Part shown: one piece after another, positions 35,061 to 46,229 of the stretch
Layout: each line of letters opens with the position of its first letter
Position numbering within the stretch: position 1 is the first letter of the stretch
Source: Gordionus sp. m RMFG-2023
Lineage: Eukaryota; Nematomorpha; Gordioida; Chordodea; Parachordodidae
Length of the DNA stretch: 64,000 nucleotides
Assembly (NCBI RefSeq): GCF_954871325.1
Contig: NC_088778.1
Span: forward strand, 30,737,120-30,801,119
Direction of reading: 5' to 3'
Notes under the pieces: generated by a model
What the model was told of the DNA's origin: nothing
The model's database searches: none
What the model saw: only the letters and a program-made list of their open reading frames with translations
Made by a program: the position numbers and the translations under genes

Positions 35061-35839
35061 ATCAAATCATGGTATTTGTAATTTGTTATATATAATTGAT
35101 GTTTTATACTTTTAAAAGAGAGCTTGAAAATTTTTTAATTTTTGTCATCTTGAATATTTTTGGCATTCTTAGGTAAATTGGATAAATGATTTTAAAATAA
35201 AATGACAATTCTTAAAACGGCGTCACAGTTATAATGCTACCTGAGTGATAATATTATACCCTCATACGATCCTGATGATGTTATTTAGGATAGCACTGAT
35301 GTACAATATAAATATTTTTAAAGGGTAATTTGACACCTATATGACCTTCCAAACTCGCCTGTATGATAATTACTATTGCCATTGAAGTTAATAGATATTT
35401 TTAATTAGCTATCATTTGACACCCATATTTTTTTTAAATGTTATTTTATTACATAGCATATTTAAAAATAGCATGGCAACTCAGTTACAATTATATAAAT
35501 TCACGCTGTCATGTTTGTATATTTACATAGTTTTCTTTTTGATTTCGCGTACACATACTATATATAAATGTGTAGCTAAAAATTACATAAATGTTATTAC
35601 TAGCTCTGTGACTGCAATGATTGGCAAGCTAAAAGCTAGATGATAAAGATTTAGCTCATCTTAACATTTCTGTCAGTGAATCGAAGATGCCTATATACTA
35701 TTACAAACTCATCACTCATAGAACCGATACATACTATGTGATCTCTCTCTTAGGATGGGAGACAGTTTATTTCAAAGAAACCTCTAGATGAGAAGTTTTT
35801 AAACTTAAAACAGATAAAAAGAAACTAACATCATCAAGA
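35061..35839. other. No gene seen
   Basis: Mixed sequence downstream of the LINE. The 75-codon frame at 35416-35643 is hydrophobic but lacks any motif or splice context I trust. Confidence 0.35.
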
Positions 35840-37480
35840 GAATCCCTTTAGAGTAATCCTTGCCGATCATAGAGGCGTTAGCCAGAAGCTAGTCCATTAA
35901 CGAATGCATTGCCACCGACTTCCAACCATTTATCCATGCCGTCACTTTGTGCGTTACAGTGGCATAAGCCACAGAACCCCTAAAGACCGATTCATATGAT
36001 AGGCGAAAGGTCTACAATGGTGATAAGAGATAAAATGGATAACCTCATTATATCCATCACATTTTCGACATCCCACAAATTCTATATACATTGTCAAATC
36101 TACTGATCTAAACGGTAGGAAAAGGAGTCTGAAAAATTTATTAGAGCTATCCGGGGAAGCAAATTCCCCCAATACCCCCTGTCGTAAGAGGGCGAAGATT
36201 ACGCTCCCTTTCAAGAAACACGCAAAAAATCCCCATCCACGGCGCAGGTGGAGGCAAGTCCTGAATCAAGAACCATAATACTGGATTTATAAACCCTGGC
36301 AGTGTGTCTCGGATTTTTTAATGGGAGTCATAGGTGTGGATATTCCGAATTCTGCCTAGGTCAATCCTCTCGTTAAAATGGAATTAATTATCTCGGCATT
36401 AACATACAGGGAAGTGTAATAGCAATTCACAAAGAAAATTGCAAGGAGAGACTTATGCACGAAATTCGATAATCAGGCCATATAAATTAATGGTAGAGCC
36501 ATTAGAACAGATTTATTTGATTATCTACAAAATTCGAGCCAATCATTGCTCAAATGATTGAAGTGGGAATGGTTAGACGAGCTGACAATAACATCTGTTT
36601 GCCCATATTTTCATACCAAAATCCAATGGATCCCATGGAATCATTTTAAATTTATCGAATGCAAGGTTCGTGATCAAAATCGACTTTTTAGTACATCCCA
36701 CTTTAGGTTTCTAAACAGAGATTTTTCGGTTTCATCATTAGTAACGAATTATCCTCGATTACTTATGGAGCCTTATTCACTTGGTAAGTTAGTCCTGACA
36801 TATGCGTTAAGATTATTTTACAGTTGAATTATTCGATCCACTTGGATGATATATTACCTATACCAATACCACTAAGCTGATATCGTGATAGAAGATTGAT
36901 AGTTAAGGCAACCGAATGGGGTCTTACAGTTAACAGAGAGAAGTCAGTCAATATCACCTGTACAGAAAATCACTTACCTAGGTATTATTTTAAAAAATTT
37001 ATCACTTAAACGGCGGAAGCGGATGCCAACAAGTAACGCCAAAAATTTTGTCAGATTATCCTTTATAAACTAGTTTCAATTCTAGGATATTTAAAAGTGA
37101 TATAGCACTAGATGTCTAGGGGGTTCTAAACTCGGTTCAATCTACGTCATTCAAAATGGATGTAGCCTTGAGTTCTAAATAACTAGGGTTTCTCCATCAC
37201 TGTGCCGTCGAAAATGTTACTCCTTGCTACGAAACCATGTTATATCCATCCGGAATCCCCCTCATCCCAAACTTATCCAAAGGCAGTTAGGGCAATCTCA
37301 GCGTGATTGACACCTTTCTTGATGAGTTTTGTAATGGGTAATATCACCTTTGTAGATGTTTCAGACCAGAATATAAGGATAGTGAAGTATATTGAACATG
37401 AGTTATCCATTGCCATCAACGAGGCAAAATTAGGAAACATAGCTGATAGATATGCCCGAAGGGATCACCGAGCCATCTAA
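35840..37480 (+). mobile_element. Reverse-transcriptase retroelement fossil (Ty3/DIRS-like)
   Basis: An old, clearly broken element. The plus strand shows a reverse-transcriptase-like region around 36550-37020, including an LDD-type active-site neighbourhood (HLDDIL), then a GLTVNREKS-like stretch. These are features of LTR and DIRS-type elements rather than LINEs. A Lys/Arg-rich region lies before it. I see no end repeats. Both limits are estimates from where the sequence becomes less A+T-rich. Many breaks are present, so it is a fossil. Confidence 0.45.
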
Positions 37481-37936
37481 GCGACAGGTGATCGATAGAG
37501 GATTTTTCAGGTGTATATTTATTTCGCTCTCTATTTGGCTTCGCGTATATATATTATTATAGTTATATAGATAAAACTAATCTTTATCTACTGTCATATT
37601 TTTGAGTTCTATTGTCGATTATATAATACAAATAAGGTTACTGATGCACGTATATTTTCGTAATCATATTTCAAGCAGTCATCAGATTAAATCTCGCCAA
37701 CAAAGCTAGAAAGATAAATATACAAAATTTTCACGCCTAAATTTGGTGCATTTAAAAGCGAATTTAGCGAAATTATAATAGTTTTGGAAGATATAGCATA
37801 AGATGTTAATACGCCTTCATTGTCAGAATTGAAAGAAGCCGAGTTTCCGCTTTAAAACCATTAAGGATTGCTAAAAAAGAATTTAATTACCATTTCATCG
37901 ATTCAGCTGCACTTTTCAACAACCTTTTTTTTACAC
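37481..37936. other. No gene seen
   Basis: Sequence of mixed composition following the retroelement fossil, possibly part of it. Nothing can be assigned. Confidence 0.3.
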
Positions 37937-38136
37937 TATACGTGGCGTCTCGATTTTGCGCCTATTTTTAAAAACGGCAAATCAATATTTTAGCTAGGAA
38001 AATTACTGCCTAAATCTTGAGATTTCGATAATAGACTTCCAAACCATTGTGCCATCTATGACCAAAACTTTCAGGCTTGTGTAATATTCTTCTGGATAAA
38101 ATATTGAGTTAGCCACTTTTAAAAATGGGATCAAAT
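37937..38136. mobile_element. Family A MITE lacking its outer ends
   Basis: GCGTCTCGATTTTGCGCC, then AATATTTTAGCTAGG, CATCTATGACC and ATATTGAGTTAGCCACTTTT. The terminal TAGTGTTGTT is missing on both sides. Confidence 0.6.
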
Positions 38137-38883
38137 CCAGAAAAAAATCTTCATAATAGGAAAAGATTTGTAAATAGATTTTTGTATGAAATATAAAGAT
38201 AATTATTCTCTAAAACTGACGTTATTCCCCAGCTAGGTCCACCATTATTAACTTCGACTTGATTATATGTTCTAGAATGATTTTTTTTAATAACATTCTT
38301 CTTATTTTTATCATTTAAAAGTGTAGTTCTTTAAAAAATTTGATGTGGCTCGTTTCCTGATCCTATTTACTCCAGAAACAATGGCATCATTATGAGGGGG
38401 CCGTAGGGTAGCCAAAATTTTTTTAAAAAAATTACTTTGAAAAAGTTTACGATAAACGAATTTTTATATTTAAAAAAAAACTGGATACGGATTTCCTGCA
38501 TTTTGCTAATTTTAAGAAAATATTTCTATTTTTTTTTGATAAGAAATCCAAATTTAATTTTTACAGAAGAATTTTATATTTTTTACGCATAAGCTCCCTT
38601 CCCTCTTTCCCAAATTGAAACAGCTGACGACGCAACTGCTCTTCAGTTGACAGCCGCTTTCAAGATACGTATATCTAGTTTATCGGACATGTTTTTTATA
38701 TCGTTTGCGATGAGTAATTTTTTTTCCAGTGAAGCACCGAGCCAATATTTTTTCACTGATGAGGATCAGCATCAGGTAGAAATTGCGTTGTAAAATAAAA
38801 TAACCAAACAATAATATGACTGAAAAAATATCTAAACAATAAAAATTCTAAGGAGTTAAGCGACGAGCAATGTATTCATCCGA
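38137..38883. other. No gene seen
   Basis: A+T-rich sequence with a GACAGCCGCTTTCAAG stretch at about 38650. No supported feature. Confidence 0.3.
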
Positions 38884-38990
38884 CCCTGCGTTCACTGCTA
38901 GCGCGAATTCGCGGAGAATACAAGATACGATAATTTTACATTAATTTTTGTAAACTTCGCCGCGAATTCGTGCTAACTGTGAATGCAGGG
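38884..38990. mobile_element. Family I short palindromic element
   Basis: CCCTGCGTTCACTGCTAGCG pairs with CGTGCTAACTGTGAATGCAGGG at the right end. Both arms continue as GCGAATTCGCGG. It is flanked by CGA on each side, a possible 3 bp target duplication. Other copies: 42829-42929 (complete), 24508-24620 (worn), and right halves at about 32885 and 52848. Confidence 0.7.
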
Positions 38991-39757
38991 CGAAAATGGA
39001 GAGGGGGGAGGTGATTTAGAGCTATCATCTTTACAACGATGCGCTCAAAAGTGGAATAGTGAGGATTAAGGTTGAAACGTCAATGACTATAACGAGGAAA
39101 AGAGTTGAATTGGTTGCAAAATTTTTTTTTAATAAGAGAAATATATTTAATAGCGCGCATTGATACAAGATGGATTAAGATTTTACCGGTTCAAAATTGT
39201 TAACATGTAACCCGGAGGTAAACGTAATAGGTTCCTTTTTTCTAACAATATTGATGAACTAGGTTATTGTAGAGTTACCGTAATGTAACGATATTTGCAT
39301 CACGTGTTTATTTATATGTCTCCTCGTCATCATCGTATTACGATAATTTATCCTCAATTTTTTTTAAAAAGGGTGGAGTGAGGGGGGGGGGGCTTAATAT
39401 TGTTTGAAATAACCGATTTAATAAGCCGTGAAACACTGGTATTAAGGCTGCATGCGCGTATAAAAATAAAAAGAATAAGGAAAAAGAAAGAAGTTAGAAA
39501 ATAGTTTTTCGAATCAGAAAATTTAAATTTATTACTTGGAAATTTTTTCCCCCGTTATCAAGAGACGATATTGTTCTTCTTCGAAATATTTCTCCCCTCT
39601 ATTTTTTTTGTACAAGGCGATCTGTGGAGGTTTAATAAATAAAAAGTTTTTTTTTTAAAATATATTTTCTTTAGAGGAAATGGAAAAAGATGTTCTAAAA
39701 AAAATATATTGCTCATTCGGTTTCCCGCTTTTATGAACATCTTGTATAACTAATTTG
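38991..39757. other. No gene seen
   Basis: G-run at 39382-39391 and A+T-rich DNA. The 60-codon frame at 39558-39740 is not convincing. Confidence 0.35.
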
Positions 39758-40090
39758 CAATGACATATAATAATACTTAGACTGACGATTCATTCATTAA
39801 AAGTGTACATCAATGAAAACAGCTGGGGAGGCCATTTTGATTACCCATATATTGTTAAAAATTTTAAACGAGAGGCCAATTTTTTGCTATGTCCTGACGC
39901 AAACTTTATTAAAGAATTGCCTGATCATCGAGATAATAAGGAAGCAAGTTATCAATTTAATAGTAGTTTTTAACATGAGAATACCATACGGGTTACCAAA
40001 ATGGCGGGTCTAGCTGATTCGCATTAAACGACGCTTTTAAATGCATTATGATGAATGCATCGTCAGTCTAGGTATTATTATATGTAATTG
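39758..40090 (+). mobile_element. Family D element with 8 bp target duplication
   Basis: CTAATTTG (39750-39757) and ATAATTTG (40091-40098) flank it, 7 of 8 matching. Ends CAATGACATATAATAATAC and its complement with one change. Full-length interior. Confidence 0.85.
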
Positions 40091-40185
40091 ATAATTTGTA
40101 TCCTTCTCCTTCCCTTAATTCTTCTCAATATTTTATTAACAAAAAAAATAATTTAAATACCAATTTTTGTTTTAAATATATATAG

Positions 40186-40316
40186 GTCGCGGTGGTCATA
40201 AAATGACGGATATTCTTATGTCGGGTCACGAGTTTGATTCCGCATTTTCTTCGGAATTTTGAACAAGTGGCGATGACTATCAATTTGGGTTGGCAGAATC
40301 CTAGGTATTTTTTTTG
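40186..40316 (+). repeat. SINE-like fragment with tRNA-like promoter boxes
   Basis: GGTCGCGGTGGTCATAAAATGAC resembles a Pol III A box. GGTCACGAGTTTGATTCCGC about 30 bp on resembles a B box and T-arm. A tail of about 70 bp follows (GAACAAGTGGCGATGAC). It does not fold as a complete tRNA, so a tRNA-derived SINE is more likely. Confidence 0.35.
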
Positions 40317-40434
40317 TTTGCTATAAATTTAAAAAAATAATTCAATTAATTTTAAGTTTAAAAAAAAAAATTGTTTTGGGAATAGGCGTTTTACAGAATT
40401 AATCATTGGATTTAGTTCCGACTTTATAATATCC

Positions 40435-40772
40435 CAATGGCGTATTATAATACCTAGACTGACGATGCATTCATAATAATGCAGATGAAAACGTCGTTGG
40501 ATGCAAATCAACTGGACCAGCCATTTTGATAACCCATATAGTAATTATTCTCATGTTAAAAACTACTATTAAAAATAACTTGCTTCCTTATTATCTCAAT
40601 GACCGCGCAATTCTTTAATAAAATTTGCGTCAGACATAAGAATAAATTGGCCTCGCGTTTAAATTTTTTAATAATGATATGGGTAACCAAAATGGGGTCC
40701 CCAGCTGTTTTCATTGCTGTACAATAGTAATGAATGCATCATCAGTCTAGGTATTATTATTATATGTTATCG
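40435..40772 (-). mobile_element. Family D element, inverted relative to the one at 39758
   Basis: TAATATCC (40427-40434) and AAATATCC (40773-40780) flank it, 7 of 8 matching. The interior runs AACTTGCTTCCTTATTATC, the complement of the 39758 copy. Independent insertion 345 bp away in opposite orientation. Confidence 0.85.
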
Positions 40773-40969
40773 AAATATCCTAAGTTTAAAAAATAGAATC
40801 ATCTAGAAAATGGCGGGAAGGGTCAAATTTCCTCCAATTAAATTTAACCTATATTATTTTATCAGTCAAAAAAAAATCACACGTAGATGATGATGGATTA
40901 TTTAAATTCAAGTATTCTTATATTACATATATATCATATATTCATTTAATTTAGAATGACATATATAAC

Positions 40970-41191
40970 TAGCGTTGGCGGCTCATTTTGAGCCGATTTT
41001 TAAAACGGCTAACTAACTCAATATTTTAGCCAGAAAAATATTATTAAAGACTCGAGATTTCAATAGTATATGCCTAGACCTTTGTTCCTTCTATGAGAAA
41101 AATCTTGAGGCTTGAGTAGTATTTTTCTAGAAGAAATATTGAGTTTGCCATTTTTAAAAATCGGCTCAAAACGCGCCTTTTAACAACATTA
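40970..41191. mobile_element. Family A MITE
   Basis: TAGCGTTGGCGGCTCATTTTG at the left (terminal bases damaged). CGCCTTTTAACAACATTA at the right. Complete arms with TTTTAGCCAGAAAAATATT. No clear target duplication. Confidence 0.75.
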
Positions 41192-41934
41192 AATATGACA
41201 GCTCAAAATTATCGAAAATGAAATCGAATTAAAAAAATAAAATAATAATCATGGAATTGGGGCATGAAAATGGAAGGGGAAAACTTACAAGTCTGAGGTT
41301 ATTATTAGGAATTTTCTTACAGAATATAATAAATTTAGTAAGAGTTACTAAATAAACTTGAATAGTACAAAAAAAACATTTTTAACCCAAATTTATTTTT
41401 TAAATTTATAACCAGAACTTTAAATTATTTTAAAAAAAATATTTAAATATATTTATGCGCAAAATGAAATTTATAAAGTTATCAAGAAAACCCCTATAAT
41501 ATAGGATCAACTTTTCCACCGGATATGGCTCAACCTTCCTTCCAAAAAAATATTCTGGTAAAAATTAAAAACCTTTTTATTCTTCTAGAAATTTTATATA
41601 ATGACAATCCGTTGTCTTAGCCATCAAAATGAAACTCATTTTAATCAGTAAATTATTTGACCTTTTGATAAATAGTAATGATAAACAACCCAACTCAATG
41701 AAATTTTATTTTAATTGGATGAAATGTTTTTTAGAATTAAACAAATGTAGGATTGGAGGAGACAGGGGTTGGGGTAAATTAAAGGTTTGAGAGATGTGGG
41801 TTTAGGGGGGTTAAGATATATTAAAAATGGTTTTTTTAAAATACGATTTAATCATTTTCATTAAATAATTTCTCAAATCGGACAGGTCACGTGATTAAAA
41901 ATAAATTCCTTGCCCCCCAAAAAATCAACGTTTT
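41192..41934. other. No gene seen
   Basis: A+T-rich. GGTTTAGGGGGGTTAAGATAT at about 41799 resembles the tail of the SINE-like units that follow, so an additional worn unit may end here. Confidence 0.35.
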
Positions 41935-42300
41935 TTAAATGAAAGTTCTGGTAGCTCAGAAGGTTATAGATCTAGATTGACGTGAAGCAAGCACGTGGTA
42001 CGAACCCCGCCTAACCATTTTTACTTTCCTGTATACAAGGTAAAGATAAGGTTAAAGGGGGGTTTGGAGTTAAGAATATATTGGGTAGGATTAGGGGGTG
42101 AAAAAAAAATAGTTTTTAAAAATGAAAGCTATGAGTAACTCAGAAGGTTATAGATCTAGACTGGAGCGAAGCAAACCCGTGGTGTATCCCTCCTCAACCA
42201 TTTTTTCTTTCTTGTATACTAGGTTAGGATAAGTTTAAATGGCGTTGGAATTAAGAATATATCGGGTAGGGTTAAGGGGGGGGGGGGTTATATAAAATCT
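41935..42300 (+). repeat. Two tandem SINE-like units, tRNA-derived
   Basis: Units 41935-42118 and 42119-42300. Unit 1 has GTAGCTCAGAAGGTTATAG (A-box-like) and GTGGTACGAACCCCGCC (B-box-like) with spacing near that of a tRNA. Unit 2 has GTAACTCAGAAGGTTATAG and a damaged B box. Both continue with TTCTTTC/TACTTTCCTGTATAC, then AAGAATATATYGGGTAGG and a G-rich tail. The repeated tail shows they are copies of one element, not two tRNA genes. Confidence 0.55.
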
Positions 42301-42485
42301 TTTTTCAAACGTTTGTTTTAGTTTTCTGTTATTTTTATAAATGGAATACACAATCATTTATGTCGCAAAATTTTCACTATCGCAATCATTTTATATAATT
42401 TGAAATTGTATTATTAATTATATATTTTTTTTACGATGATGAGTAAAGGGGGGGGGGGGGCTTTAACTTTGGGGGGGGGGGGTTG
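42270..42485. repeat. Clustered G-runs
   Basis: G-runs of ten or more at about 42278-42288, 42447-42457 and 42471-42482, in otherwise A+T-rich DNA. The last two, 14 bases apart, could help form G-quadruplex structure. Confidence 0.7.
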
Positions 42486-42828
42486 TATTTTTTTAAAATT
42501 GCATATTTCGATCAAAGGTTTAGTGTTATTTATTTTTCATGCGCCAGTAATAATAAATCTGTCATTTTATTTATAAAAAATGGGATTCGCGAATAAGCTG
42601 CTGCTTAGAATAAGAATCAGGTATTTAAGTTAAAAATAATTTATTTGGTAAATAAATTATGAGCATAAATTTATGTAAATATTTATACTTGTAAAAACAA
42701 AATACAAAATCTGGACAATGCTGTCAATCACATCTCATTTACTTTTATCTAGGTAGAAGTGAAGACAAAAAATTTATCGCGCATAAAAAAAAATAAAATT
42801 TCAACTTGTGCTTTAAATTTATGAATTG

Positions 42829-42929
42829 TCTTGCATTCATAGTTAGCACGAAATATGCGGCGGAGAATACAAAGATACAGCGTATCTCGTATAATTCGTC
42901 GCGAATTCGTGCTAACTATGAATGCAGGG
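42829..42929. mobile_element. Family I short palindromic element
   Basis: TTGCATTCATAGTTAGCACG against CGTGCTAACTATGAATGCAGG, a near-perfect hairpin with a short centre. The open frame across 42806-43057 is produced by it. Confidence 0.7.
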
Positions 42930-43330
42930 GGCCTTTTTACATGATATCGCGTTATAAAAAAAATAATTTATCTTTCATATTTATGAAATATTTTACATTG
43001 TTTAGTTTTTACGTGAAAAAAAGAATTATAAAAATTCTTCATAATGTGATAAAATAGTTTTTTAGGAGCGTTTCTTCTTATCACCTAATTAAAAAATTTC
43101 AATTTAATTTTTTAAAACTTAAACTAAGTTTTATAAATGATTGATTACGAGTAAATTGTTAGTTTTGTTTTTTACGCATTTGTCAATCACGTATAATTAA
43201 TGAACCAGCCATCAAATCACTATGAATCCTATGGAATTAAGAACACGATTAGTAAATGATTAGCAACAGCATTCAAATTACATTAAACACAAAATCTAAT
43301 TAAAAACAGATCACCACCTTAAAAAAAGAA

Positions 43331-43356
43331 CCTCTTTCTTTCTTTCTTTCTTTTTC
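43331..43356. repeat. (CTTT)n microsatellite
   Basis: About six CTTT units. Confidence 0.85.
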
Positions 43357-43451
43357 CTTACATTCTTTAAAATATATATTATTTCTTTTTTCATACGTAT
43401 AATACAAGACAAAAAATATGTAACAATATTTTAAATACTAGTGCAGGTAGT

Positions 43452-43622
43452 TAGTATTGTTAAAAAGCCCAATTTGGGTCTATTTTTTAAAAAACCCAAA
43501 ATATTATTATGTAAGCCTAAAGATTTAGCAAATAGATACCCAAATCTTTCTGCCAGCTATGAACCAAAATCTCCAGGCTTATATAATATTATTTTGGCTA
43601 TAGCCTTAATCGGGCTTAAGGA
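43452..43622. mobile_element. Family A MITE, strongly diverged
   Basis: TAGTATTGTTAAAAAGCCC, AAGCCTAAAGATTTAGCAAA, CAGCTATGAACC and CTCCAGGCTTATATAATATT keep family A order. The right terminus is lost. Confidence 0.55.
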
Positions 43623-43707
43623 AAAAGAAAATTTTCATTGGCTCAAAGCCAAATCTTACCATAAAAAAAAATATAATAAGATGCGCTAAGTTAGATTTTA
43701 TTAAGCT

Positions 43708-43874
43708 CAAAATGAGATAAAATGGTTTATTTTATGTGATTTAATCCATTTCCACTTTTCTCCTCCTCAATAATCTTGAATATAGACAAATCAAAATGAG
43801 ATAAAATGGTTGTTTTATGTGATTTACCCATTTCCACTTTTCTTCCTCCTCAATAATCTTGAATATAGACAAAT
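43708..43874. repeat. Tandem duplication, 84 bp unit
   Basis: CAAAATGAGATAAAATGG to AATATAGACAAAT occurs twice in direct contact with three or four differences. Confidence 0.85.
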
Positions 43875-44706
43875 CAAAATTGGGAAATTTCTCCAAACAA
43901 TTTCCTTCTTCTTAAAAAAATATAAATCTTATTCTAATACATATATATATATCAAAATTTAAGATAAGAAAAATGAAATATGAAAGTAAAAAAAAAATGA
44001 TTTTTAATTTATTATATTTTGTGGTTTTAATTATTTCCCAATAAATTGCGTATTTTTTTTTATAAAGATAAATATATAAATTGTACTCTTGGGACACCTT
44101 ATAATTTTTAGCCAGTTATTAAAAAGTACGGAAGGAAAAAAAAAGAAAAGTTAAATAACGAATTAGGAAATAGGAATTAAACTAGCTAGGTCCTCGCATG
44201 GAGCTATCCGAATCCAATTTACTCGAATCGGTCGGTCGAACGGATATTTTAAGGATATCGGATATCTGTCGACTCGGATATCTTAAAAAGAATATAATCG
44301 TATCGGTCGAACCAATAATTTTTTAAATTCTTTTTATTTGAATGGGATCACAATGCGGAACTGATTCTAGAATTATGATAATATCTTTATTTCTCCCATA
44401 TTGTTATCCAATGGATACTCCATATTTGTAAAAATAAAAACTTTAATTTCGCTTCTATATAGTAGTGTTGTTAAAGTTACTTAAATTGTAACTTGATACA
44501 TTTAAAAAGAGCTAATAGTTACTTTTGTTGATGATTTTCCCCAAATATATACTGTATATTAAATACAATGTCTCATTTACACCAAGCGCTCCTCTAAAAA
44601 AGTTTGTTTAGTTGAGGGAAGCTTATTTATTTTGGAGAAAGATAAACATACCTTTGTACGTTACCAACTAAATAGTTTATCGTTATAAAATCTATTAAGC
44701 CCGATT
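43875..44706. other. No gene; family H trace and lone A terminus
   Basis: At 44190-44345 family H words (CGAATCGGTCGGTCGAACGG, GATATCGGATATC). TAGTGTTGTTAAAGTTAC at 44462 is an unpaired A/A2 terminus. Confidence 0.45.
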
Positions 44707-45171
44707 TAGTGTTGTTAAAAGGGCTCGCTTCATGTCCATTTTTTTAAAAAAACGGTTAACTCAATATTTAAGCCAGAAAAATATAGCCGCTTCGAGATTT
44801 CGCTAATAGATGTTAAGACATTTGTGCTCCTATCTATGAGCAAAATCTTCACCTTGAATTCATAGTGACGCGATCGCGATCGCGATTTAACAGCTGATTG
44901 ATTTTTAAAATCTGTTTATGAGATCAATTTTTATTTGTTAATATAAATTTTATCTTTAATTCAAATTTTAATAATAATCTAAGAAATAATGATTTTAATA
45001 AAGAATAATTGATCTAATAAACAGATTTTAAAAATCAATCAGCTGTTAAATCGCGATCGCAATCGCGCCACTATGAATTCAAGGTTAGGCTGGCGCAATA
45101 TTTTTTTTTCTGGATACGTTGAGTTAGCCGTTTTTAATAATTGGCTCAAATCGAACAGTTTAACAACACTA
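44707..45171. mobile_element. Family A MITE carrying a family B insertion
   Basis: GCCCGATT (44699-44706) and GCCCGAAT (45172-45179) flank it, 7 of 8 matching. TAGTGTTGTTAAAAGGGCTC at the left and CAGTTTAACAACACTA at the right. The centre is interrupted after ATCTTCA by a 233 bp family B element. Confidence 0.87.
44852..45084 (+). mobile_element. Family B palindromic MITE, PIF/Harbinger-like
   Basis: CCTTGAATTCATAGTGACGC at the left pairs with the complement of the right end. The arms of about 60 bp contain GCGATCGCGATCGCG and AACAGCTGATTG. Flanked by TCA and TTA, matching the empty site in family A (CTTCAGGCT), so the target duplication is 3 bp. Same length as the copy at 50424 but with the centre in the opposite orientation. 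Confidence 0.85.
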
Positions 45172-45474
45172 GCCCGAATTTTTGTGATAAAAATAAATAC
45201 TGGCGATTAATATTTTTTTTAATGTAGTTATTTCAAAAATTAAACTTTTAAACTTTTTCGACACGTCATTTAACTCGTTAATCGTCGTTATTAACCTGAT
45301 ATTTTAGGGAATATAGAAAATTATCGCTTTCAACGACTTTTAGCTTTTATTAAAATGACATCTCTTAACCGTCTTAAAAAAATAAAATTAAAATAAAAAA
45401 AACCCCAAATGACTAAAATTAAAGATTATTTCAATCGTGAATAATGATTGATTTATGAATTGGCGCTTTATCTC
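45172..45474. other. No gene seen
   Basis: A+T-rich spacer of about 300 bp between two nested or expanded elements. Confidence 0.35.
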
Positions 45475-46229
45475 TAGTTGTTAAACTACCTATCTTTAGA
45501 CTATAAAACAGCCTTAGCCATATTTTTATCCAGAAATATTCTAGTCAATCCTCAAGTTGAGACTAAACTTAGAAGCTTAATTCAATATTTTAGTCTAAAG
45601 TTCTGAATAAGAACACAAATGGTCGAAGTTTGGTAAATCTTTAGACTATAAAACAGCCTTAGCCATATTTTTATCCAGAAATATTCTAGTCAATCCTCAA
45701 GTTGAGACTAAACTTAGAAGCTTAATTCAATATTTTAGTCTAAAGTTCTGAATAAGAACACAAATGGTCGAAGTTTGGTAAATCTTTAGACTATAAAACA
45801 GCCTTAGCCATATTTTTATCCAGAAATATTCTAGTCAATCCTCAAGTTGAGACTAAACTTAGAAGCTTAATTCAATATTTTAGTCTAAAGTTCTGAATAA
45901 GAACACAAATGGTCGAAGTTTGGTAAATCTTTAGACTATAAAACAGCCTTAGCCATATTTTTATCCAGAAATATTCTAGTCAATCCTCAAGTTGAGACTA
46001 AACTTAGAAGCTTAATTCAATATTTTAGTCTAAAGTTCTGAATAAGAACACAAATGGTCGAAGTTTGGTAAATCTTTAGACTATAAAACAGCCTTAGCCA
46101 TATTTTTATCCAGAAATATTCTAGTCAATCCTCAAGTTGAGACTAAACTTAGAAGCTTAATTCAATATTTTAGTCTAAAGTTCTGAATAAGAACACAAAT
46201 GGTCGAAGTTTGGTAATTTAACAACACTA
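45475..46229. repeat. A2 MITE with interior amplified as a five-copy 145 bp array
   Basis: Outer ends are those of one A2 element (TAGTTGTTAAACTACC and GGTAATTTAACAACACTA). Between them the unit starting CTTTAGACTATAAAACAGCC begins at 45494, 45639, 45784, 45929 and 46074, an exact 145 bp period. Comparing the copies by eye I find no differences. The array therefore is very young or has been homogenised. Each junction reads TTTGGTAAAT|CTTTAGACT, a fusion of the two ends without the terminal inverted repeats. Confidence 0.93.

Noticed and set aside
35954-36214. Minus-strand frame with CRKC...H...HC resembling a LINE zinc knuckle
   Set aside because: It opposes the plus-strand retroelement fossil, has no reverse transcriptase upstream on its own strand, and the spacing is only loosely right.
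41943-42015. Functional tRNA gene
   Set aside because: A- and B-box-like words are present, but the acceptor and anticodon stems do not pair and the unit is repeated with a non-tRNA tail, so SINE-like is preferred.
45494-46218. CRISPR-like array
   Set aside because: The 145 bp units are continuous with no alternating spacers, lie inside a MITE in an animal genome, and there are no cas genes.
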